In this document: piece after piece, positions 25,664-35,080 of the stretch
How positions within the stretch are numbered: position 1 is the first letter of the stretch
Layout of the letters: each line of letters begins with the position of its first letter
NCBI GenBank assembly: GCA_021202985.1
Contig: JAJQCA010000056.1
Span: 1 to 41,202 of the forward strand
Length of the DNA stretch: 41,202 nt
Reading direction: 5' to 3'
Source: Alistipes sp.
GTDB lineage: Bacteria; Bacteroidota; Bacteroidia; Bacteroidales; Rikenellaceae
The notes under the pieces: generated by a model
The model's input: the letters and a program-made list of their open reading frames with translations, nothing else
Told to the model about the DNA's origin: nothing
The model's database searches: none
Position numbers and translations under genes: made by a program

Positions 25664-26452
25664 CTACTTCCTATCCAGTATCCGTTTGAGTATTTCGAAG
25701 AACTTATCCTTGCATGCCTTCTCATGGAACGGGTAATGGCCGCAATTGTCCAGTATAGTGCTGTAATAGTCGACTTCGTGCTCCTTGAGATACTCTTCGA
25801 TGGCGTAGTAGGGATGGGGATCGTTATAGCCGTGTATGATGTGAACCGGACAGGTTATACGGGAGAATATTTCCGCGAAGCTGCCGTCGTGCCGTAACCG
25901 CAGGGCCTCGCCCCACACCACGTTGTATGCACGCTGGTCGAAGTTCATATCGGCAATTCTGCACTCCCGGCACTCCTCGGTGTCGTGGTTGTCGGCCCGG
26001 CTGATTATATCCAGCAGGTGCTTGGTGAAATTTGTCTCGCAGCAACTGTCCGTAATTTCTTCTATGAGCTTTTGATAAATTTTCTGCTCCTCCGGGCTGA
26101 ACTTTTTCAGTCGGCTCGTGGTAATGTGCGAAACGTATTTCTCATCGAAAGGGGCGCACCCTACCAGTACCAGCCCCTTTACCATATCCGGGTGCTGCGA
26201 GGCAAATATCAGCGAAAGCCATGCTCCCCACGAGTGGCCGATAAGATAGACGGGCTGGCGCGCTTTGCTCCTGAGTTGTGATTCGAGTTCCTTGACGAGG
26301 GTGGCTATCGAATACCCGGTCTGGAACGGTTCGATAATACCGTAACCCATTACGCCCAGCCTCTGGGCCACGCATCCCATAGAGCCTTGCGCACCGGGTC
26401 CGCCATGTATTACGGCGGCGTGTATGGGGTAGTTCCCGTATCGCCTTATCAT
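25664..26452 (-). CDS. Alpha/beta hydrolase
   Basis: 262 residues, no signal peptide. HGGPG (16-20) is the oxyanion-hole motif shared with proline iminopeptidases. GHSWG (72-76) carries nucleophile S74; the acid is likely the Asp in HGYNDPHP and the base the His in CGHYPFHE near the C-terminus. A helical cap lies between about 110 and 175. Substrate unknown; peptide, ester or lactone are possible. A TATCTTTA promoter element overlaps the end of trmB, so it may be expressed apart from trmB. Confidence 0.9.
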   Translation of the reverse strand: MIRRYGNYPIHAAVIHGGPGAQGSMGCVAQRLGVMGYGIIEPFQTGYSIATLVKELESQLRSKARQPVYLIGHSWGAWLSLIFASQHPDMVKGLVLVGCAPFDEKYVSHITTSRLKKFSPEEQKIYQKLIEEITDSCCETNFTKHLLDIISRADNHDTEECRECRIADMNFDQRAYNVVWGEALRLRHDGSFAEIFSRITCPVHIIHGYNDPHPYYAIEEYLKEHEVDYYSTILDNCGHYPFHEKACKDKFFEILKRILDRK

Positions 26453-26520
26453 TTGGGTCGTAAGATTAATTAAGATGGGCGGGCATACCGTGCCTGCGAC
26501 TACTGGCGCCGTGCCCGCGG

Positions 26521-27243
26521 CTATAAAGATAAGTTATTATCCGGTTCGAAGTCCGGGGCGGCGAAACTTTTTTTATCACCCAGCGTGAAGGCTATATAGG
26601 TAATAGCCATACCTTCGGCGAGGAACTTCTGTTCATAAGTGGTTTTGACCGACAGTACCTCGTCGGCGAACCCCTCGCCGTAAATATCGTCGCAGGCTGA
26701 GATGACTCGTAGGCCGTTGACCTCCGCCACGGCTTTGGTATACCGGTGCAGGTGCAGGCAATCGGTTTTGAGGTGTACAGGGGTGTCCGGGGTGACGAAC
26801 CGTGAGTACATTTCGAGGAACTGCGGCGCGGTAAGGCGCTTCTTTACCCGGTTTTTTTTCAATTGGGGGTCGGGGAAGGTTATCCATATCTCGTCCACCT
26901 CGCCGGGTCCGAAAAACGAATTTATAAATTCGATTCTCGTACGAAGGAACCCCACGTTGGCCATCCCGTTCTCGGTGGCCGTTTTTGCTCCGCACCACAT
27001 CCGGGCGCCTTTGATGTCTATACCGATGAAATTCCTGTCGGGAAACATCTCGCCCAGCGCCACGGTGTATTCGCCGCGGCCGCAGCCCAGTTCGAGTACC
27101 AGCGGCCGGTCGTTGCCGAAGAAGTCGCTCTTCCACTTCCCCTTCAGCGGGTGGTCTTTATGGAATATCTCCCCGAATTCGGGTTGTACGAGGTTGGCGA
27201 ATGTAAGGTTTTCCTGGAACCGTTTGTGTTTATTTTTTCCCAT
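26521..27243 (-). CDS. trmB: tRNA (guanine46-N7)-methyltransferase
   Basis: Forms m7G46 in the tRNA variable loop using SAM. 240 residues. The SAM-binding motif is ELGCGRGEYT (51-60), and the TrmB signature is WITFPDPQLKKNR (120-132, catalytic D125) with KKRLTAPQFL. It lies 3 bases downstream of the GldH-like gene, so the two are almost certainly co-transcribed. Confidence 0.97.
   Translation of the reverse strand: MGKNKHKRFQENLTFANLVQPEFGEIFHKDHPLKGKWKSDFFGNDRPLVLELGCGRGEYTVALGEMFPDRNFIGIDIKGARMWCGAKTATENGMANVGFLRTRIEFINSFFGPGEVDEIWITFPDPQLKKNRVKKRLTAPQFLEMYSRFVTPDTPVHLKTDCLHLHRYTKAVAEVNGLRVISACDDIYGEGFADEVLSVKTTYEQKFLAEGMAITYIAFTLGDKKSFAAPDFEPDNNLSL
26524..26531 (-). promoter_or_regulatory. 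Candidate -7 element before the alpha/beta hydrolase
   Basis: Minus-strand TATCTTTA, 71 bases upstream of the hydrolase start, overlapping the trmB 3' end. Confidence 0.4.
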
Positions 27244-27246
27244 GGG

Positions 27247-27690
27247 TCAGTGTTTGTCCGTCTTTACGCCTATGGCCGTTAAGCCGGTGTATTCTTCCGC
27301 CGGCGAGAAGCCGAACATGTACATTCCCGATTGCCGGAGCGTGTTACCCGTCCGGTATGGGACGACGGATTCGAAATGGTCGTTATACCTGGCGGAGTGG
27401 GGTATCGGGTGGATTTCGACGGATTCGGAAAAACGGATGGAATCGGGTGCGATAACCGAAACGGCCAGCGACAACTCCTCGTGCCCCATACGAGCGTTGA
27501 ATCGGAAGATAAACGAAATATCCCGGGCAGATAAGGTATCCGTGTTCGGAAAAGCCACCCATACCGTATCGCCGGGCTTCCACCCCGCCGGGTCGACATC
27601 CGCCGCCCGTTCCGTGTGGTGCGACATGCACCCGGAAAGGATTGCCGCCAGAATGGCTATCAGCAAGTATGGCCCTCCGCTTACCTTCAC
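27247..27690 (-). CDS. gldH: GldH-like gliding-motility-type lipoprotein, GTG start
   Basis: 147 residues from a GTG at 27690, preceded by GGGGAG nine bases upstream. No ATG fits: the frame has an ATG far upstream inside ricT, giving a tail of Ala/Lys/Arg-rich shadow residues, and one just after the lipobox. From the GTG the product is V/M-K-V-S-G-G-P-Y, a hydrophobic helix, then lipobox ILSGC (C21). The body fits the GldH pattern (W-PGDTVWVAFPNTD, SVEIHPI, NTLRQSGMYMFGF, LTAIGVKTD). GldH belongs to the gliding/type IX-associated set in Bacteroidota, but it is also present in non-gliding members, so motility cannot be inferred. It lies between ricT and trmB with short gaps. Confidence 0.7.
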   Translation of the reverse strand: MKVSGGPYLLIAILAAILSGCMSHHTERAADVDPAGWKPGDTVWVAFPNTDTLSARDISFIFRFNARMGHEELSLAVSVIAPDSIRFSESVEIHPIPHSARYNDHFESVVPYRTGNTLRQSGMYMFGFSPAEEYTGLTAIGVKTDKH

Positions 27691-27706
27691 TTTGTCTCCC
27701 CGCCGG

Positions 27707-29227
27707 TTATTCTTTATCGTTGCCGCCTTTGGGTTTGTCCTGCTGGTTCTGCCGCTGTCCCTGCGGACGGCGGTTTCCCTGCCTGCGACGCGGCTGGCGG
27801 TTCTCTTCGCCCCGGTTGTCCTGTCCGGCGTTGCCGCCACGGCTTTCCTGTCCGCCGCTCCGTTCGGCGTTGCGGCCTTCGCCGCGGCTACCGGAGCGCT
27901 GGTTGTTGCGCCCCTCCGAGCGCTTTTCGCCGCCGCGGCCTTCGTTACGGCGGTTGTTGCCTTGCCGGCTTTCGTTGCGCCCTTCGCCCTGCCTGGCGAC
28001 TTCGCTTTGCCTGCCGCCTTCACGGCTCCCGGTGTCCGGCTTGCGGCCTTCGGCCTGTCGTGGGTCGCCGGAGCGTTCGTTACGTTTTTTATTGCGGTTG
28101 CGGCGGTTCTTCTCCGGCTTTGCCTTATCGAACCGGGTGATGCTTTCCTCGCCGATAACGTTCACGAATCCGGGGTCCTCGGTGACCGGCTCCTGTATCG
28201 AGAAGTCCCTTATGCTGTCTACCTTGCGGCCTTTGCGGTTGATGTCGAGAATTTGCTTTACCCGTTCCACCGGTAGGGTAATCATTCCCGCCATGGCGCC
28301 GGGACTGGTGCCGAAACTCATAGTGCGGGCCAGTATATCGCTTTTGACCAGATAATATTCCCCGTCAAGCGCCTGCAACGGCTGGTTGATATGCGGGAAC
28401 TCCTTGCGCGCGTCTATGTAATCGTCGAGTTCGTAGACAAGGCAACATTTCAACTTGCTGCACTGCCCTGCGAGTTTCTGCGGATTGAGCGATATCTCCT
28501 GTGTGCGGGCCGCGTTGGTGGTAACCGATACGAAGTTCGATATCCATGATGCACAGCACAACTCCCTGCCGCACGACCCGATGCCGCCGATGCGGCCGGC
28601 CTCCTGCCGCGCCCCTATCTGCTTCATCTCGACCCGGATACGGAACTGGTCGGCGAACACCTTGATAAGCTCCCGAAAATCGACCCTCTCGTCGGCGATA
28701 TAGTAGAATATGGCCTTTATTTTGTCGCCCTGGTACTCCACGTCGCCTATTTTCATGTTCAGGCCCATTTCGGCGGCAATTTGCCGCGAGCGTATCATGG
28801 TCTCGTGTTCCAGGGCGATGGCCTCCTGCCACTTCTCTATATCGTACGGCTTTGCCTTGCGGTAAATCTTCTTGAATTCGCCGTTGAGCGGATTGAAGCC
28901 TACCCGTTTCATCTGGCGTGCCACTATGTCGCCCGTGAGCGATACGATACCGATATCGTGGCCCGGCGATGCCTCCACGGCAACGATGTCCCCTTGCTTG
29001 AGGGGAAGGTTGTTGACGTTCTTGTAATAGCTGCGGCGTGTATTTTTAAACCTTACTTCGTATATATCGTTCCGGTTGAGTTCGGGCATATCCGCCAGCC
29101 AGTCCGTTGCGTGGAGTTTGAAACAACCCTCGCATATGCTTGCTTCGGCTTCGTCCTGGCAATTGCAAAACTTGCACCCGCGCCCCATATCCAGAGAACA
29201 GCAATTATTAGTCTTCCTGCAATCCAT
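27707..29227 (-). CDS. ricT: PSP1/RicT-family protein with Arg/Gly/Asn-rich tail
   Basis: 506 residues. The N-terminus is cysteine-rich (C3, C9, C10, C18, C21, C23, C32, C35), compatible with an Fe-S or zinc site as in RicT. The PSP1 domain (about 55-290) includes GDIVAVEASPGHDIGIV and GSCGRELCCASWISNF. Residues 368-506 form a highly charged low-complexity tail (Arg, Gly, Asn, Gln, Glu; many RGE/RNE/RGG-like groups), likely disordered and RNA-binding. In Bacillus, RicT works with RicA/RicF and RNase Y in mRNA maturation; here the role is inferred. Its own TACCTTTG promoter is 106 bases upstream. Confidence 0.9.
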   Translation of the reverse strand: MDCRKTNNCCSLDMGRGCKFCNCQDEAEASICEGCFKLHATDWLADMPELNRNDIYEVRFKNTRRSYYKNVNNLPLKQGDIVAVEASPGHDIGIVSLTGDIVARQMKRVGFNPLNGEFKKIYRKAKPYDIEKWQEAIALEHETMIRSRQIAAEMGLNMKIGDVEYQGDKIKAIFYYIADERVDFRELIKVFADQFRIRVEMKQIGARQEAGRIGGIGSCGRELCCASWISNFVSVTTNAARTQEISLNPQKLAGQCSKLKCCLVYELDDYIDARKEFPHINQPLQALDGEYYLVKSDILARTMSFGTSPGAMAGMITLPVERVKQILDINRKGRKVDSIRDFSIQEPVTEDPGFVNVIGEESITRFDKAKPEKNRRNRNKKRNERSGDPRQAEGRKPDTGSREGGRQSEVARQGEGRNESRQGNNRRNEGRGGEKRSEGRNNQRSGSRGEGRNAERSGGQESRGGNAGQDNRGEENRQPRRRQGNRRPQGQRQNQQDKPKGGNDKE

Positions 29228-29332
29228 CTTATAGTTCTTGCGCTTTGCGTTTTATGGTAATGGGGAACCCGCGCCCCGGACAGCCCGTAATAAGCCGGGC
29301 CGCCTGCCATGCGGCATTTCCTCCAATACGCA

Positions 29333-29340
29333 CAAAGGTA
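29333..29340 (-). promoter_or_regulatory. -7 promoter element of ricT-gldH-trmB
   Basis: Minus-strand TACCTTTG, exact TAnnTTTG match, 106 bases upstream of the ricT ATG. Confidence 0.55.
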
Positions 29341-29409
29341 CTAAAATTTTCCGGGAAGGTCCCATGCCGTTTCCGCCGGCGTCCGGGGCCGGCCCGGTGG
29401 CCAACCCAA

Positions 29410-30774
29410 TTACCTCCGGTTACGAAGGACCTGGAGGCGTCGCAGCTCCCGGTACCTGCGGCTGAAGCGGTACATCAACAGGGCGGCTGCCACCGAGAGG
29501 CCGAAGATAAACCCTATCCACAATCCGCCCGGACCCCATCCCAATACGAACGCGCAGAGGTAACCCACCGGAAGGTTGATAACGATATATGAGAAGAATG
29601 CTATGTACATCACCTGCCTTACGTCCTGCATCCCGCGCAATATACCCACCGAAATGCACTGCAAACCGTCCGAGAACTGGAATGCCGCGGCGAACCACAT
29701 TAGCTTCGACGCCACCCGGAGCACCTCCGGGTCGGTGGTGAACAGGGCCGGGATACGGTTGCGCAAAAGGACGAACAACAGCGCCGTAAACATATTCCAG
29801 GCCAGCGTTATGCGGTAAGACGCGCCTGCGGCGAGCCTCATCCGCTTCAGGTTGCCGGCCCCGAATTCATGGCTGACCCGGATGGTCGTTGCCGCGCCTA
29901 TGCCCAGCACCACCATAAATGCGAAGTTGGATACGATGAGCGTTATCTGGTTAGCGGCTATCTCGACGGTCCCTATCCATCCCATCATTATGGATGTGAG
30001 TGCGAAAGCACTCCCTTCAAGGAACATTTGCACCGCTATCGGTAAACCGATCCTAAGCAGGTCGCCGTTCCAGCGCGGGGCGAACAACTCCCGCCTGAAA
30101 TAACGGAAATAACGCCGGAACCGGTCCTTGCAAAAGAAAAATATCACGGCGAAAAGCGGCATGCAAATGCGCGAGATGAGGGTCGCCAGACCTGCGCCTG
30201 CGGCACCCATTTCCGGCGCACCGAGATTACCGTATATAAACACCCAGTTCAGGGCGACGTTGATGCAGTTGGCCGTTACAATTATAACCATATTGGCCGT
30301 GGTGTTGCCGACACCTTCGAGGAACTGTTTGAAAGAGGCGAACAGCATGAAGGGTATTATGGACAGCGTAACATAACGGTAATAGGGTATCGATCCGGCC
30401 ACCACCTCCGCCGGCTGGTTCATCCGGAACATAAGCGGTACGATGGCCTGAGACAAGGCGCACGCTGCCACGCCGAGCAGAGTGTAGAGCACAAGGGAAT
30501 TCTGGAAATAAGCCGCGGCCCTGCGGAACCGTCCGCGAGAGTACTGCTCCCCCACGAGCGGCGTCAGGCCCATCGACAGGCCGTTGACAAGTACGAATAT
30601 CATGAAGAATATCGTTCCGCCGAAAGATACCGCGGCAAGAGGCAGAGCGCCCAGCCGCCCGACCATCGCATTGTCGAAAATCTGTACCGTCACCTGACCT
30701 ACCTGCGACAGTACCACCGGCCCCGCGAGCCTGAGATTCAGCAGGTAATGCTCACTGTATTTCCCCCTTTTCAT
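29410..30774 (-). CDS. MATE-family multidrug/Na+ antiporter
   Basis: 454 residues from the ATG at 30774, with a strong Shine-Dalgarno GGAGGG just upstream. An in-frame ATG 48 bases earlier lies upstream of the expected transcription start and is rejected. About twelve transmembrane segments in two MATE halves; typical motifs are VQIFDNAMVGRLG (first half) and GWIGTVEIAANQI (second half). It exports cationic compounds or drugs using H+ or Na+ across the inner membrane. It is a single gene with its own promoter, and no clear terminator follows. Confidence 0.95.
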   Translation of the reverse strand: MKRGKYSEHYLLNLRLAGPVVLSQVGQVTVQIFDNAMVGRLGALPLAAVSFGGTIFFMIFVLVNGLSMGLTPLVGEQYSRGRFRRAAAYFQNSLVLYTLLGVAACALSQAIVPLMFRMNQPAEVVAGSIPYYRYVTLSIIPFMLFASFKQFLEGVGNTTANMVIIVTANCINVALNWVFIYGNLGAPEMGAAGAGLATLISRICMPLFAVIFFFCKDRFRRYFRYFRRELFAPRWNGDLLRIGLPIAVQMFLEGSAFALTSIMMGWIGTVEIAANQITLIVSNFAFMVVLGIGAATTIRVSHEFGAGNLKRMRLAAGASYRITLAWNMFTALLFVLLRNRIPALFTTDPEVLRVASKLMWFAAAFQFSDGLQCISVGILRGMQDVRQVMYIAFFSYIVINLPVGYLCAFVLGWGPGGLWIGFIFGLSVAAALLMYRFSRRYRELRRLQVLRNRR

Positions 30775-30819
30775 AATTCCCTCCTTTCCGGATTTTGCAA
30801 AATTTTTGACAAAAGACAG

Positions 30820-30827
30820 CAAAGGTA
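30820..30827 (-). promoter_or_regulatory. -7 promoter element of the MATE gene
   Basis: Minus-strand TACCTTTG, exact consensus, 45 bases before the ATG at 30774; a TTTT lies 19 bases further upstream. The rest of the 30775-31090 spacer shows no gene. Confidence 0.6.
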
Positions 30828-31090
30828 GTTAATTTTTGCGCGGTAAAAAATTTGTTGCAGCGCGGTAGGGTTTCCGGTCGATTAAACCCGGTGCCGCGCT
30901 TATATAAAGGCTGTGATTTGGAGCGTTGTGAATGAAAGGTCCCGCCGACGTAATAATCGACGGCACATCCGCTTGCTATTCCGTACCACAATGGCAGTCG
31001 GTTTAAACTCCACCTTCACGGAATGGAAAAAACGGACAGGAAACTCCCGGTCGGCTATTCTAATAAATTGTGATGAAATGGTGCCGAAGG

Positions 31091-32425
31091 TTAAATCTCA
31101 AGGAATGTGTCCGGCGGGGTTTGCTTCCGCACTATTCGCACTATGCGACGGGTCTTTTGGACAAGGTAGATACCCGGGCCGGCGGTGTGCTTCTCGAATG
31201 CCCGGTCGTCGTAACCCCGGATTGTGAGCAGCTCGAGGCCCGAGTTGTAAACCACACGGAAATCGTGTCCGCGCAGCGCCTTGCCGAAACTTTCCAACTG
31301 GCGGCCTTCGTCCACGCAAAGGCTCAGGTTTACCGCCGAACTCTGGATTAGATTCATGCGTATGTTGTACCGGCGCATCAGTTCGAAAATGTCGGGCAGT
31401 TTGTCCTCCAGCACGAACGAAAAGTCATTCGGCCTTACCGATATGAGCACCTGGTTCTTTTTCAGTATCAACACGGGCATACCCGTTAGCGCGCCGGCGC
31501 CGGCCGATATAAGGCTGCCCGGCTCCGCCGTATCGAGGAACGGCCGCACATAGAGCGGTATCTCCTTACTGCGGAGCGGTTTGATAGTTTTCGGGTGGAT
31601 TACCTGCGCTCCGCTGTATGCAAGCTCTATTGCGTCGAGGTAGTCCATTTCAGGAATCAGCCGGGTGCCGCGGAAGAACTTGGGGTCGGCGTTAAGGACC
31701 CCGGCCACGTCCTTCCAGATGGTAAGGCTTTCCGCGTCGAGTATATTAGCCGCCACGGCGGCCGAGTAGTCCGACCCCTCGCGGCCGAGCGTGGTGGTCT
31801 GCCCGTCGGCCGTAGAGCCGATAAATCCCTGTGTGATAATAACCTTATTATGATGTGGTGGAACAGCCGTTACGGCGTTCCCGTACACCCTGTCGGCCAC
31901 TTCCCGCAGAAGTTTCCCGGAAACGGCAAGGTCGATATTCGCGTCGCGGTGGCGGTTGTCGGTAATGAAACATTTGCGTATATCCAGCCACCGGGCATCT
32001 ATGCCCGACGCGGCGAGGTATTCGGCGACTATGGTTGTGGAGGCCAGCTCCCCGTAACTGACGATACGGTCGTACCAGTAATCATACCGTGACGGGTCCG
32101 GAGTGCTTTCGGCGATTACTTTCCGCAGTTCGTCGAACAGCGCCTGCGCTCCGCAGGGCATCGCCCCGCCGCCCCCCGCCGGGCCGAAAAGGCCCTCGCA
32201 GATTTCGCGGTGGAACCGTTCGGATACCGACAATGCTTCGAGGGCCTCGTCCGTCCGTCCGTCGATAAATGCGGCCGTCACTTTTTCGAGGGCGTTTGTT
32301 GTCTTGCCCATGGCCGAGACCACTACGAGCAGCCCCCCTTCCAGTGCCCCCGCCACTATCTCCCGGAGGTTCTCCACCCCTGCGGCCGAACCCACTGACG
32401 CCCCTCCGAATTTATATACCTTCAT
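31091..32425 (-). CDS. lysC: Aspartate kinase
   Basis: Phosphorylates aspartate, the first step toward lysine, threonine and methionine. 444 residues from MKVYKFGGAS; an ATG 21 bases upstream adds MDKNKKR and is less typical. Kinase motifs: KFGGASVGS (5-13), TQGFIGSTADGQTTTLGREG and SDYSAA. Two C-terminal ACT domains (about 295-444; VLISVRPNDFSF, NLSLCVDEGRQL) suggest feedback control. It is monofunctional (no homoserine dehydrogenase). dapD, a later enzyme of the lysine branch, lies 5.6 kb away in a separate unit. Confidence 0.95.
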   Translation of the reverse strand: MKVYKFGGASVGSAAGVENLREIVAGALEGGLLVVVSAMGKTTNALEKVTAAFIDGRTDEALEALSVSERFHREICEGLFGPAGGGGAMPCGAQALFDELRKVIAESTPDPSRYDYWYDRIVSYGELASTTIVAEYLAASGIDARWLDIRKCFITDNRHRDANIDLAVSGKLLREVADRVYGNAVTAVPPHHNKVIITQGFIGSTADGQTTTLGREGSDYSAAVAANILDAESLTIWKDVAGVLNADPKFFRGTRLIPEMDYLDAIELAYSGAQVIHPKTIKPLRSKEIPLYVRPFLDTAEPGSLISAGAGALTGMPVLILKKNQVLISVRPNDFSFVLEDKLPDIFELMRRYNIRMNLIQSSAVNLSLCVDEGRQLESFGKALRGHDFRVVYNSGLELLTIRGYDDRAFEKHTAGPGIYLVQKTRRIVRIVRKQTPPDTFLEI

Positions 32426-32469
32426 TCTCTTTTTATTTTTATCCACGGATAACCTCGTGCTGTTACGGC

Positions 32470-32477
32470 CAAAAATA
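32470..32477 (-). promoter_or_regulatory. Candidate -7 element of lysC
   Basis: Minus-strand TATTTTTG, exact TAnnTTTG match, 44 bases before the ATG at 32425. Confidence 0.5.
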
Positions 32478-32666
32478 ATTCCTTAAACTTATTCCTGTCT
32501 TCATCCCCCGGGCCAATCCGTGCCGTCTATCGGATGTGCCGAAACCGCCGAAACCGCCGGAGAACATCCGGTTACGCCTTTGGCTTTATTCGAAACTTTT
32601 TCGGCTCCTACGATAAACCCACGCCCGGTGGTAAAAAATGTGGTTTGTCGAGGTTGACCCTGCATT

Positions 32667-32707
32667 AAAATGCCGGACGCACCGGGCCGCAGCCCTGCCG
32701 TCCGGCA
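32667..32707 (-). terminator. Terminator of the prolyl oligopeptidase gene
   Basis: Stem TGCCGGACG (32671-32679) with CGTCCGGCA (32699-32707) around a 19-base GC-rich loop; on the minus strand it is followed by TTTTAAT (32664-32670). It begins 24 bases after the stop codon. Confidence 0.7.
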
Positions 32708-32730
32708 CCAAAACGGTCATAAACTGTGCC

Positions 32731-34875
32731 TTAGAACTTAACTTTAGCCCCGGTGTTCCACAGCACGAACGAATAGATGTCCGCCGCTTCCTCGATACGT
32801 TTCGAGGTCGGTTTACCCGCGCCGTGGCCCGCGTTCGTCTCTATTCGTATCAGCGTGGGGTTGTCGCATCCCTGCGCCGCCTGCAATGCCGCTGCGAATT
32901 TAAACGAATGGGCGGGAACAACCCTGTCGTCGTGGTCGCCCGTGGTTATAAGCGTCGCAGGGTAGCAGGTGCCCGGGTGCAGGTTGTGAAGTGGAGAGTA
33001 TTTGTAAATGTAATCGAACTGGTCCGCATCGTCCGCGCTGCCGTACTCCACCACCCAGCCCCAGCCGACTGTAAACCTGTGGTAACGAAGCATATCCAAT
33101 ACACCCACCTGCGGTATCGCCACGGCGTAGAGGTCCGGCCGCTGGGTCATACAAGCCCCCACGAGCAGCCCTCCGTTGGAAGCTCCCGAGATAGCCAGCT
33201 TATCGGACGAGGTGTACTTATTGTCTATAAGGTATTCGGCCGCGCCTATAAAGTCGTCGAACACGTTCTGTTTGTTCTCGAGCATTCCGCCGCGGTGCCA
33301 TCTCTCACCGTACTCACCGCCCCCGCGGATGCTGGCCAGGGCATAAATACCCCCCTGTTCTAGGAACATGATGGTGGTCGGGTTGAACGACGGCCCGTAG
33401 GTAAGGTTAAAGCCGCCGTAAGCATAAAGCATAAGCGGGTTGCGGCCGTCCTTTTTCAGGTCCTTGCGGTGTACGATAAACATGGGCACCTGCGTACCGT
33501 CCTTACTGGTGTAGAACACCTGCTCGGTGGTAAAGAGATCGGGGTCGAAGTCCACCTGCGGTTTTTTAAGCAGGGTAGTGCTGCCAGCGGCGATGTCATA
33601 GGTGTAAACGGTGGAGGGCGAAGTGAAGGATGTAATGGCGTAGAAAACTACCGTATCCTCGTCCTTGCCCGAAAACCCGGATACGGTACCCATATCCGGA
33701 AGGTCCACCTTGCGGATTAGTTCGCCCTCTAAATTGTATTGGTAAACGGAGCTTTTGGCGTCCTCCAAGTAGAAAGCGAATAAATTACCGCCCGCGTCGG
33801 ACACCCCGCGCAGGGTGTTCTCGTTTTCGGGAATTACCGTGCGTGCGTGGTGGGGAGTGAGAAGGCTGACCTCTATCAGCCGGTAATTGGGAGCGTCTTG
33901 GTTGGTATGGATATATACCGCGTCGTCCTTGCAATAGACCACCTCGTAGTCGTAATCAAAGCCGGGAAACAGCACCCGGAATGGGGCCGTCGCGTTGGCT
34001 TTCTCCCTGTACAGAAGCTCGGTGCCGTGCGTACCTTCCGAGGCGGTAACGAATATATATTTGCCGTCGTCGCTCTCCTCGCCGTTAAAATAACGTAACG
34101 GATGGGCGCGGTCCTCGTATATCAGTTTGTCGGCCGACTGGGGGTCGCCGAGGCGATGGTAATAAACTTTCTGGTATTCGTTCACGCCCGAATATTCGCT
34201 GCCCGCGGCAGGTTCGGCATAGCGGCTATAATAGAACCCTTCAGAATCCTTTGCCCACGAGCCGCCCGAGAATTTCACCCATTTAATAATGTCGGGCAGG
34301 TCCTCGCCGGTGGCCGTGTCGCGCACTTTTATATCCACCCAGTCAGAACCGGCCTCGGCTACGCAGTACGCCATGTACTTTCCGTCCTTGGAGAACGACA
34401 CACTGTTAAGGGCCACCGTACCGTCCTCCGAGAGGGTGTTGGGGTCGAGGAAAACCTCGCCGTCCGTACCGTCTGCCGAGACCGACCGGTAGAAAACACT
34501 CTGGTTTTGCAGGCCATCGTTCTTAAAGTAATAATACCACTCCCCGTGGCGCGAGGGCATCCCCTCCTTGGGGTAATCGTTGAGCCGGGTGAGCCGGTTG
34601 CGAACGGCCTCACGGTAGGGTATCTGTTCGAGGTAACCGAACGTGACATCGTTCTGCGCCCTGACCCACCCGGCTGTTTCGGCCGAGTTGTCGTCCTCCA
34701 GCCAGCGGTATGGGTCGGCCACGACGGTGCCGTGGTAATCGTCCGTAACCTCGTCCATGCGGGTTTCGGGATAAACCGGTGTTTTGATTTTCATTGTTTT
34801 ACAGCTTGTTACCTGCAAAAGTGCTGCCGACAGGATAACGGCGGCGAGTGTCTGTTTTGTAAAGCCGGATTTCAT
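32731..34875 (-). CDS. Exported prolyl oligopeptidase (S9A) lipoprotein
   Basis: 714 residues. N-terminal signal with lipobox-like QVTSC (C25) predicts a lipid-anchored, periplasmic or surface enzyme. A seven-bladed propeller (about 90-450) precedes the alpha/beta-hydrolase domain, which has the nucleophile motif GASNGG (S566), the Asp in GDHDDRVVP (647-650) and the His in NAGHGAG (H684). It cleaves peptides after proline, which fits gut peptide degradation. It is divergent from the zinc metalloprotease across a 288-base spacer; the pair may serve related protein digestion, an inference. Confidence 0.95.
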   Translation of the reverse strand: MKSGFTKQTLAAVILSAALLQVTSCKTMKIKTPVYPETRMDEVTDDYHGTVVADPYRWLEDDNSAETAGWVRAQNDVTFGYLEQIPYREAVRNRLTRLNDYPKEGMPSRHGEWYYYFKNDGLQNQSVFYRSVSADGTDGEVFLDPNTLSEDGTVALNSVSFSKDGKYMAYCVAEAGSDWVDIKVRDTATGEDLPDIIKWVKFSGGSWAKDSEGFYYSRYAEPAAGSEYSGVNEYQKVYYHRLGDPQSADKLIYEDRAHPLRYFNGEESDDGKYIFVTASEGTHGTELLYREKANATAPFRVLFPGFDYDYEVVYCKDDAVYIHTNQDAPNYRLIEVSLLTPHHARTVIPENENTLRGVSDAGGNLFAFYLEDAKSSVYQYNLEGELIRKVDLPDMGTVSGFSGKDEDTVVFYAITSFTSPSTVYTYDIAAGSTTLLKKPQVDFDPDLFTTEQVFYTSKDGTQVPMFIVHRKDLKKDGRNPLMLYAYGGFNLTYGPSFNPTTIMFLEQGGIYALASIRGGGEYGERWHRGGMLENKQNVFDDFIGAAEYLIDNKYTSSDKLAISGASNGGLLVGACMTQRPDLYAVAIPQVGVLDMLRYHRFTVGWGWVVEYGSADDADQFDYIYKYSPLHNLHPGTCYPATLITTGDHDDRVVPAHSFKFAAALQAAQGCDNPTLIRIETNAGHGAGKPTSKRIEEAADIYSFVLWNTGAKVKF

Positions 34876-34944
34876 AGGCGTTAAGTTTAAGGGCCTGCTG
34901 CCGGACGGACGGATGTTTTACCGCCGGCCGGTTCAAAAGCAAAA

Positions 34945-34952
34945 CAAAAGTA
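34945..34952 (-). promoter_or_regulatory. -7 element of the prolyl oligopeptidase gene
   Basis: Minus-strand TACTTTTG, exact TAnnTTTG match, 69 bases before the ATG. Confidence 0.55.
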
Positions 34953-35080
34953 TAAACAATTTCCCGATTTTGTACTTAAAACCGTCTGCAGAACGTTATC
35001 TTTAAATACGGATTTTAATCGTAAACCACAGAAAAATGATAAAATCGCAACCATGGCGCTCCCCGGAACGATTAAAAATA

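Noticed and set aside
27247-28023. 258-residue protein reading from inside ricT into the GldH-like gene
   Set aside because: The first ~110 residues are Ala/Lys/Arg-rich antisense-quality sequence overlapping ricT in another frame; a GTG with Shine-Dalgarno at 27690 and a lipobox explain the gene better.
26702-28276. A 524-codon open frame on the plus strand
   Set aside because: It is the antisense of trmB, gldH and the RicT tail; the hydrophobic Ala/Val/Leu stretch only mirrors the Arg/Gly-rich tail.
30774-30822. Upstream start for the MATE gene at 30822
   Set aside because: It overlaps the TACCTTTG promoter element (30820-30827), so it would be outside the transcript; the ATG at 30774 has a strong GGAGGG.
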